Under the pieces are notes generated by a model, which had not been told where the DNA came from, ran no database searches, and worked only from the letters and a program-made list of their open reading frames with translations. This document shows positions 56,866-64,000 of a stretch of 64,000 bases of DNA, in pieces (position 1 is the first letter of the stretch; every line of letters begins with the position of its first letter). Source of the DNA: Stereocaulon alpinum (taxonomy: Eukaryota; Ascomycota; Lecanoromycetes; Lecanorales; Stereocaulaceae); NCBI GenBank assembly GCA_018257865.1, contig JAEUBA010000076.1, positions 1 through 64,000 on the forward strand, given 5' to 3'. Made by a program: the position numbers and the translations under genes.

Positions 56866-58042
56866 ATTACTATTCTTCTTGCAGGGTTCTGCATGTATCT
56901 ACCTACCTTATGCACCTAGAAATGCCGAAGCTGATTAGTAGCCCATGCCAAGAGTCTCATCGCCCCACTTTTGCCGATCCAACCATCATCAATCGTCGTG
57001 CCCATGGATCCATTTTCGTGGCATTTGCTGACGCGGACATGACCCAACAGACCCAGTGATTCTGTATATATGTCAAGTCATTGGCGTGCTGTCCGAGTCA
57101 TCGAATGTCAAGGTTTTTGACTTCTACACATTCCGAGTATCCTTTTGTCCACTGGGATTCGACTAATCGCGTCCGACAAGCGTGTGCAGACTCGTTGTGT
57201 ATGCGCACCACGTATCCACATGAGCTTCCTTTTTCACCTTAGTTGCAGAAGAGCTGAATTTGGCTGCGCTTCATGTTTCAGTGTACCAGATGCAGGTTCC
57301 TTGCAGATCATCCTAAAGGATGCTATTGTGCAGGTTCCTCGACGGTTCTGGACCTAGTGCAGATACCTGGCGGGCTGTGGTTGGCTCATGTTGGATCCTT
57401 GGATCCTAGCATGTTACATCGGCTTTTCTTCTTTGTAATCTCAATGTGGGGTAAGATGCCAAGGAAATGTATCAACACTTGACCGAACCGGAGTCTTTTC
57501 CGGGAAACTCGCCGAAACGACCACCCACGTAAAGGCAATCGACTGAAAACTACCAAGGTGTAGCTGGAAGAGCATTTGGTTTGCCAGGGTTTGCGCAAGA
57601 CCCAATCAGTGAGGAGACACCGTTGGTTCGAAAGCATGCCTTGAATTATCTGATGTATGCTGACCCATGTCCGATACCTGGAATCCAGATTCGCTAGTAG
57701 GGCTGCCTACCGTCTTATTACCGCAGCTGAAATATAGGGCTACGAATCAAACAACTTTAATTCACTCCAAGATCGCATTGGTTGATATTCCTTAAACTTT
57801 AACGGCACAGCCATCGATGCTTCAGGTCTAGTGGCACGTGTGGGTTGCATTCCGTGCATTCAAAACATCGAAGGTCAAGTATCGCCAACGGTGGGGTTTA
57901 TATGCATGATGTAGAGCATGTTTATTGATCCTTCTAATCGTGAAACGTATTCGTGTAAGCACTTGAAGGTTTATGTATCGCTACCTACCCCGCTACTTCA
58001 TGTTCTCTGGAAGAATATTGATAAGGGTACTCTACAAATCTA
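56866..58042. other. Intergenic region
   Basis: Short unsupported frames only; promoter region of the receptor gene at the right end. Confidence 0.45.
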
Positions 58043-59417
58043 ATGAGTATGTCTTCGATATATGATCATGGCAGGGTCCCGAAAGACGCATTTCTCGTGA
58101 GCGTGCTTGCTTAGCCACACATGTCCATGACACCCGCCAAGCTAACCGTTTCAGGCTTCGTCCGTTGCATTATTCGTCATTGCCATCTTGGCAGCCATCG
58201 TCCGCACAGTCCTTCGGATACATTACCAAAACCGACTCTTTATCGATGATGGCTTCCTCCTCCTTGCGGTCCTATTTGCCGCTGTCTGCATGGGATTGCT
58301 ACCTCAATTTTTAGATGCCACATTTTTACTGCAAGCCCATCTGGAAGATCGCGTTCCACCCGGCACGACCCAGGAACAAGTCAATGCAGCAACTTTAAGA
58401 TTCCATCTGTATAGTGATGTCTTTAATTCGCTATCGTTTACAATCGTATTCGCCATCAAATTCGGCTTCTTGTCCTTCTTTAAGCAGCTCATCCGCCGAA
58501 TTCGCAAACTGGAAAGGTATTGGTGGTGTGTAGTGGGTGTGACAGCGGTGACTTGGATTGCTGGATTCGTGGGCATCTATGCGTCGTGTGCTTACTTCGA
58601 CGAGAGGGCTCGTAGGTTAAACTCTACCAGTTGCTGAACAATGGACATGTTGACCGATATGTCCCATAGTGGCCTGCGCCAGCAGCATAAACGCGACCAC
58701 CATCGCTCTCTATTGCATCTTAGCCTTTCTAGACGTCGCCACTGACATAGCAAGTAGGAATCTCCCAATCCCACTCAAAGTTCGAGGATAGATAACGCAA
58801 GCTGACTCCTAGACCTAGTCATAATAATCCCAGTCCTATTCCTCCGAAAAGTCCGCATAAAGCTCCGCACAAAAATCTTCCTCGGCGCCTCTCTCTGCCT
58901 CTCAGCCATAATAATCACAGTCGTAATCACGCAAATCGCCGGCGTCCACGTCCCCGGCACCAGCACAGTCGACGTCGTATGGGAAATATACTGGCAATTC
59001 GTAGAAGCCATGGTCGCCATCATAATCGTCTGCGTATCAGCCTTCCGCTCCTTCTTCGTCCAACACACCACTCGGCACCAGTCGCCGCAGAAACGGTCAT
59101 GGTATGCGGGCGTCAAGGCCTCATTAACAAACAAGTCCTCGGAGAAAGGCGAGTGTGAGTTGTCGCCTATTCGTGGTGTGGCGCCGACGGGTATGAGGAC
59201 GTATATTGAGGTTGTCGGGGGTGAGAGTTCGGATCATATCAACCCGCAAGGAATCTCGTTGCCGGTGCAGTCTGATGCGGCTGATGCGCAGAATATTACG
59301 GTGCGGCATGATCTTTCGATGAGTTGGGAGCCGGTGAGTGGTCAATACCCACCTGAAAACCCAATACACTTATTGACTGATGCGCAGTCTTCGGATGAAG
59401 ATAATAGAATCGTATAG
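58043..59417 (+). CDS. Seven-transmembrane fungal rhodopsin-like (Pth11-type) membrane protein
   Basis: Model: exons 58043-58096, 58155-58611, 58670-58753 and 58813-59417 (introns 58, 58 and 59 nt; all phases match and branch points are evident, for example GCTAAC), giving 399 residues. Seven hydrophobic helices follow in order: VALFVIAILAAIVRTV, FLLLAVLFAAVCMGLL, SLSFTIVFAIKFGFLSFF, WWCVVGVTAVTWIAGFVGI, IALYCILAFLDVATDIANLV, IFLGASLCLSAIIITVVI and IYWQFVEAMVAIIIVCVSAF. The IDDGF after helix 1 and DVATD in helix 5 are typical of the fungal rhodopsin-like domain, named after Pth11 relatives and thought to act as surface receptors. There is no CFEM domain at the N-terminus. The C-terminal 110 residues are cytosolic and Ser-rich. 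The ligand is unknown. Confidence 0.9.
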
Positions 59418-60252
59418 TATGAGTAGGAACAGCACATAGGACTTCCAATAGGCTTCAGTGAACAATTACGATCTACCCATTAGAACTCGGTACTCGGATA
59501 GCAGTAGATCCACCCGTCCACCCCTCCCCAGCATATCCGACCCCGCATAACGAGGTATAGCGTCTCGCTCCATCCATCAAACATCCTCACTCCCCAATAC
59601 GCGACTTAGCCTCCAACCTCAACAGCATGAATGACCGTACGCAGACCCCGAACCTCATAGCGTAGCAAAAACTCCCTTTTTTCCCCCGGAATAACCCGAA
59701 AACCCCACAATTCATTATGTGTATCCTTACCATATTATACATTACATCTCTTATTCCCCGCGCTACTACCTACCTACCTACAGAAGCAACTCACCTGAAG
59801 CAGCATCGCTCGCACCAAGACACAAAGTCCTCTGTTCGAAATGTATGCGCTACCTATGGGGATCATAACCCTCACGACTCCCTGTGCTATTTGATGTGTG
59901 TTGTGAGAAGGGGTATGGTATGGTATGGAATGGAATAGTGTTCATCGGATTAAGCGGATATGATATGGTTGATAGCGGGTTGCGTATGGTACGAGAGTAG
60001 ATTGAGGGGGATGGTGAGTGGGTATGGTTTGTTTGTTTAAGGGATGAGGTCGTGGGTAGTAGGTAAGGTAGCTACTCGGGATATCTCCGCTCTCCGCTCT
60101 ACCTTAACGCCTGAAACCCAACCTTTTACCGTTATTACGAAATACTGAACGCCTTCTCCACCATCCCACCCATCCCACGATCTAATCCCAATTTCATCCC
60201 AAAGAACGCCCTCGACTTCAATATCCCATGATAGTCTTATCCACCTCCTCCC
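59418..60252. other. Intergenic region
   Basis: Low-complexity pyrimidine tracts and short direct repeats (CCTACCTACCTAC near 59768), no gene. Confidence 0.5.
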
Positions 60253-60507
60253 CTACCAAATCCCCATCCCCACCCTCCCCTCTCTCCCCCTCTCCCTCTC
60301 AGCCCTCTTCTCAGCCGCCTTCCGCACAGCAATGATTTCCGACACCGAGCGCGCAGCGTGCGTTGTGCCTTCTGGTACTGCTAGGTCGTCTGGGATGGCG
60401 GTGGGGGCGGCGAGGGTTGTTGTTGGTGTGAGTGTGAGGGTTAGGAGGAGGAGGAGGAGGAGGGTGGAGAAGAGGGGGAGGGTGAGGGGTCGGAGTCGGA
60501 TGTGCAT
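60253..60507 (-). CDS. Small secreted protein
   Basis: 84 residues. Residues 1-34 form a strong signal peptide with a poly-Leu core and LAA before APTA, a likely signal peptidase site. The mature about 50 residues lack cysteines and are strongly basic and charged in the second half (AEKRAERERGREGRVG), ending MGIW. The complementary strand is also open, but encodes Arg/Val-rich sequence without sense. No family recognised. Size and signal peptide fit an effector-like or cell-wall peptide, but there is no direct evidence. Confidence 0.5.
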   Translation of the reverse strand: MHIRLRPLTLPLFSTLLLLLLLTLTLTPTTTLAAPTAIPDDLAVPEGTTHAARSVSEIIAVRKAAEKRAERERGREGRVGMGIW

Positions 60508-60670
60508 TTTTGGTGGTGGTTGTGGTTGGGTAGAGACTGGAAGGGCGAAGGAGTTGGAAAAGTGAAGGGGAGAATGAGCACCGGGCTCTTTTTTTATGGG
60601 GCTGAAGATTCGTGGGATGATGGGTTTGAGTTGGGTGGGTATTTTCGGATAGTGTGACGAGGCTTCGTCA

Positions 60671-60803
60671 AAGGATTGTGGATGAAGGATTGTGGATGAA
60701 GGATTGTGGATGAAGGATTGTGGATGAAGGATTGTGGATGAAGGATTGTGGATGAAGGATTGTGGATGAAGGATTGTGGATGAAGGATTGTGGATGAAGG
60801 ATT
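60671..60803. repeat. 14-bp minisatellite, nine perfect copies plus a partial
   Basis: AAGGATTGTGGATG is repeated head to tail at 60671, 60685, 60699, 60713, 60727, 60741, 60755, 60769 and 60783 without a mismatch, then breaks at ATTCTGG. A 14-bp unit shifts the frame at each copy, so the sequence is not coding. The perfect copies suggest recent expansion. Confidence 0.95.
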
Positions 60804-61560
60804 CTGGTGTGTTGTTGTTGGGCTAGTGTACGTAGGTACCATGGACAAAAACGTTGGATAGGTGGCTTCGATTCGAAGGAGTGAAATGGAGGGAGTAGTT
60901 CTCGAGAGACAAAAGATGCCAATGTCTTGCGGCAGTGTCGAATATCGCTATACGCGTAAAAAGATAGGTCCGCCTGCGGATATGAGTATAGCTCAGGAAA
61001 TGCTCAAGAAGGAATGATTGCAGCGGATTTTGAAAAGAAAGGATGGATGAATGAATGGATGAATAAGTGTGACCGTGCACATGCAGGTACCACCTCCTTT
61101 GAAGAGCGGCATGACGAAGGAGGGTTACTTATCCATTGTCATGCTGTCTAGAAACTGCACAGAGCCACCAGGGCACAGCTGAAACCGTGAAGTAGGTCAG
61201 GGAAGAGGCCGGATATAGAAAGTGGGTCAGCGACACGCTTTTGGGATAAAGGCCCAACGGAGGGGAAGGGAGGGCTTGGAAGGGCACGACAGGCACGGAG
61301 TCGGGCGCTAACTGCAACCGGTTCCGCAAGCTAGGATGCTTAGGGCATAGTTATGCATGCGCCCTACTTTGCGACGTTTCACACTTTTTCAGGGGTAGAT
61401 GTCTGCACCCTACATCGCGCTGAGTGGCAACGGGCTGAAACTCTGAGGCCACTGGCTGGTGTGGGGTGGATCAATGCTTGGCTGTAGCATCAGGCTTGGC
61501 TTTTTGACGCTGTCGAGAGGCGGCGGCTTGTTATCATTGCCCTCTCCATACAGCGTATAA
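60804..61560. other. Intergenic region with ribosomal-protein-type promoter elements
   Basis: No gene. GCCCTACTTTGCG (61361) and ACCCTACATCGCG (61409) resemble the ACCCTA boxes found upstream of fungal ribosomal protein genes. Confidence 0.35.
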
Positions 61561-61862
61561 TGTCAGTCTCAACATTCCCATCAAGAGGTCTTTCTTTTTT
61601 TTTCTTATAACGTATTGCATCAACGAGACCCAACCAAGATGGGCGCCTTGTGAGTCACTCTATGCCCCTGCGACTGAAAATATCAAGATTCATGGCTGCT
61701 CTGCAGCTCCACATATCGGGCATAACAGCCAGCACATCTATCAATTCATCCAATTATATTGATAAAGTGACTGCATTTTGCAGATCAACAGGATGCTCGC
61801 AACGCCATCGTACAGCCGACGCCAGGGGACAATGCTGTAATACCGCCATCGTAAATACGTAA
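61561..61862 (+). pseudogene. Possible leader and first exon of a ribosomal protein eL15-like gene without its body
   Basis: A T-rich tract (61588-61604), typical of ribosomal-protein 5' regions, precedes ATGGGCGCCTT (61639-61649), followed at once by a GTGAGT donor. MGAL with an intron after 11 nt is how I recall fungal eL15 genes beginning. An acceptor TGCAG ends at 61783, but the following frame (to TAA 61862) gives STGCSQRHRTADARGQ and not the expected KYLEEL. It is either a duplicated promoter/exon fragment or a very short unrelated gene of 29 codons. Confidence 0.3.
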
Positions 61863-62367
61863 CACTTTCAAGCAAGCCCATCCCGGTAGAGTGGTGTCTA
61901 GACTGTACTTGATTGTACGTGTTACTGATTGGCTAGGTCTTAGGCTCAGGGTCGATGGCACGATCTTTTGGCGGACAGAAAGGATTTTCCTTGTTGAGGT
62001 CTTAGTATCTCGGAGGCCTCAAGCCTTGCTCTATCAAAGAGAGCAAATGCTCGATCAACACTGTGTTGTAGACAAGTAAAGACACTACGCATGGATTGCA
62101 CAAAACAGACATGCTTTCACATCTGTATCCAATACTGGGAAATAGATCGCCGATATGTGAGATGATACATTATGTTCAAGGACTTGTACATGGATTGAAA
62201 GAGAACCATCCCCTGAAACGCCGTCACTCCCTACCTTGTGATCGGACGCTTTCCAAACGCCCCTACCAATGCTCTAGCCCATTTTCGTTGAGCTCTACCG
62301 GCATTATAGGCTTTCCAAGTCAGCGCCTATCCACGGAAGCGCAGAACGCATAATAGTGTCACAACTA
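61863..62367. other. Intergenic region
   Basis: No supported frame; 3' flank of the endopolyphosphatase gene. Confidence 0.5.
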
Positions 62368-63999
62368 TTAGAACTCATCACGCAGCTCCTTTGAATCTCG
62401 AGTGCCAACATACGCTCGATCAACGAAGGTGAACCATACTTTGTTGACTATCTTCCGGTGCTTGTGCTTTTTGTGCTTTTTCTTCGAAGTTTCGAGATCA
62501 TCACCTGCGCACCGAGTTGACTCTATGTCCTCTTCGATATTGAGTATGGCTTCAATGCCGCCATCAAAATCCTCGGTATCGTCTGCAATGAGATCGTCGA
62601 GGCGGTCACCTTTCTCGGGCTTGTACTGCCCGATCCGTCCGGCCAGATCAATGTAACTCCTCACGCTCAAATCCTGCAGCTCAAAGACCGTTTCATTCCT
62701 GGTATCGTATTCCACCTCATATTTGAAGTCCCTGTGGTGCTTATTTGATTTATTCTCGGGCTTCTTGCCCTTGTGCTTGCCGTCATGCCAGCCTTCGCCG
62801 CCCACGTCATCCGTTACCGTGTCGTTCGTGAAGTCGTTGTTGATTCGAGTCAGGTTTGCGTAGTATTGGGTGTAGCCAAGCCAGGAGAATGTTTGGGGCG
62901 AATAGGCGGGTCCTGGGGGAGCGGACTTGGAAGGCGGCTTGGGTATCTTGAAGTTGGGTTTCTTAGACTTGTGACTCTTCTTCTTTTTGCCCTTTCGCTT
63001 TTTCTTGCTCTTCTTGCTCTCCTCGACGCCCCCATCCACGCCCTCACCCTTAAGAGTCGAACAGTCTTCCTCAGGGTGCTCCAAGCTCTGTGCTTCTGGT
63101 ACCGCTTGGCGCAGTGATGACTGAGTGTCCAGGCCTGAGATGTTGTATTCGACGACGCGCATTGTAGGGAAGAAGTTCGGCACCACGCTCGGTGATATCA
63201 GACTAAGACTGTACCGTTCCCCCCACTCGCCACCAATCTTCTTTAGAAATTTATCTCTAGATTTCTCTTGCTTGCTTCTTCTAGTGATGATCTCGAAGAG
63301 ATCGTAGAAGTAGCCAAGACCGGATTGCGGTCTAGATTCCCCTTTTGGTGGTTCCGGTATCCGAGACCAACCAGCGCGCAACTCGGTAAGGTATTCAGCA
63401 GACGACTGAATCGTCAGCTCATCGTCCAGAGCTATACGTGCGAAGGGCTGCTTGTCGCCTCGTAGTCCCTTGTTGCTAATAGCCTCGAAATCTTGAAGCA
63501 CGAAGTGGTCGATGTTCATATGCCCATATACCGACCCAACCACCACGTCTCTGTATTGGCGCATCCAAAAAGTGTATTTCTGCCAGCATGTCTCGTCCCA
63601 GCTAAGCTTACTTTCTGTTCTTGCAGGCGGCACATGGCCCATTAGGATGGCTTTCATGCCCCGCTGGCGTAAGAATTGTAATTGTATTCTCAGCCATTCC
63701 ATGTGTTCGTAGCCTGGCTCAGATTTGTATGCGCAGCCGTCCACCGCAGTGTTCGAGTCGAAGAAGTAGAGAGTATTGAGGCTGAGCACAGCTAGATGAT
63801 TCGGTATAACCTCGACGGAGAACCATCCACCTCTTACAAAGCCGTGTCTCTGCTCCTCAGGTATGAATTTCCTCCAAATACTAGCGTATTTCTTTGTCCA
63901 CCGATTTGGGCCTGGCTGGAAGATGTTGTGAGGCATGATGTCGTTATTACCAAAGGTAGGGACTACCGGTATAGTCAAATCGTTGGTCGGGTCCGTATC
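62368..63999 (-). CDS. PPN1: Endopolyphosphatase, C-terminal part (5' end beyond the window)
   Basis: An open frame of 543 residues enters from the window edge (DTDPTNDLTIPVVPTFGNND) and stops at 62368. GNND, MGHVPPAR and GSVYGHMNIDHF are metal-binding and active-site motifs of the calcineurin-type metallophosphoesterase fold in the order seen in yeast Ppn1, which cleaves long polyphosphate chains within the vacuole. Further family segments include GFVRGGWFSVEV and the PAYSPQTFSWLGYTQYYANL block near the end. A Lys-rich insertion (KKSKKKRKGKKKKSHKSKK) lies at about residues 322-340. The N-terminal membrane anchor and first metal-binding motif (GDxH) are expected outside the window. The gene appears intact as far as visible. 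Confidence 0.93.
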   Translation of the reverse strand, partial: DTDPTNDLTIPVVPTFGNNDIMPHNIFQPGPNRWTKKYASIWRKFIPEEQRHGFVRGGWFSVEVIPNHLAVLSLNTLYFFDSNTAVDGCAYKSEPGYEHMEWLRIQLQFLRQRGMKAILMGHVPPARTESKLSWDETCWQKYTFWMRQYRDVVVGSVYGHMNIDHFVLQDFEAISNKGLRGDKQPFARIALDDELTIQSSAEYLTELRAGWSRIPEPPKGESRPQSGLGYFYDLFEIITRRSKQEKSRDKFLKKIGGEWGERYSLSLISPSVVPNFFPTMRVVEYNISGLDTQSSLRQAVPEAQSLEHPEEDCSTLKGEGVDGGVEESKKSKKKRKGKKKKSHKSKKPNFKIPKPPSKSAPPGPAYSPQTFSWLGYTQYYANLTRINNDFTNDTVTDDVGGEGWHDGKHKGKKPENKSNKHHRDFKYEVEYDTRNETVFELQDLSVRSYIDLAGRIGQYKPEKGDRLDDLIADDTEDFDGGIEAILNIEEDIESTRCAGDDLETSKKKHKKHKHRKIVNKVWFTFVDRAYVGTRDSKELRDEF

Positions 64000-64000
64000 A

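Noticed and set aside
60671..60803. CRISPR-like or telomeric array
   Set aside because: Units are contiguous without spacers and do not match TTAGGG; it is a minisatellite.
63300..63712. Plus-strand frames over the endopolyphosphatase gene
   Set aside because: They are antisense shadows of a well-recognised enzyme.

Overview
The window looks like nuclear DNA of a filamentous ascomycete (Pezizomycotina, perhaps a dothideomycete; the class is inference). Protein genes are interrupted by short spliceosomal introns (46-75 nt in most models, with GTAAGT-type donors and CTAAC/CTGAC branch points). Secreted proteins, a fungal NLR, a P450, an Argonaute and a Pth11-like seven-helix receptor occur together. 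Three large blocks (1-3399, 11222-16360, 51582-56860) are transposons in which CpA/TpG has been replaced wholesale by TpA, the signature of repeat-induced point mutation (RIP).

Layout. 1-3399 is the end of a RIP-mutated TIR element, and 11222-16360 is a full-length inverted copy with about 110-bp terminal inverted repeats and a 5-bp target duplication (GCAGC). The 7.8-kb island between them holds a membrane-protein ORF, a GMC-oxidoreductase remnant, a zinc-ribbon/zinc-knuckle protein and a small MGCxxS acylation-motif protein. 17.8-23.1 kb carries two secreted proteins (a Cys-rich 452-aa protein and a Lys/Glu coiled-coil protein) and a two-exon protein with an acidic repeat. 23.3-26.9 kb is gene-poor.

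26.9-41.7 kb is an accessory cluster. It holds a four-exon NB-ARC/TPR NLR divergent from a five-exon CYP52-like P450, a broken STAND-N/ankyrin gene, an SH3-like protein, and two tandem paralogues of a zincin-like protein, one with HExxH and one with HNxxH. 43-49.9 kb has a type I membrane protein, an Argonaute whose PIWI tetrad is altered (Asp-Asp-Ser-Asp instead of Asp-Glu-Asp-Asp/His) and a GNAT acetyltransferase. 50.8-56.9 kb contains a foldback MITE and a complete but RIP-killed Ty1/Copia element with 228-bp LTRs, an AACCC duplication and a primer site matching a half-tRNA-iMet. 58-64 kb holds the seven-helix receptor, a small secreted protein, a 14-bp minisatellite, a ribosomal-protein-like leader without a gene body, and the C-terminal part of an endopolyphosphatase cut by the window edge.

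How it fits together. The content (RIP'd repeats, NLR, ankyrin/STAND relic, orphan duplicates, secreted proteins, broken enzymes) is typical of a repeat-rich accessory compartment. Self-recognition (NLR, ankyrin-STAND) and genome defence (Argonaute, RIP) are the clearest themes, but no operon-like pathway is evident. Splice models were worked out by eye from phase-compatible consensus sites and family alignment from memory. No search was run.
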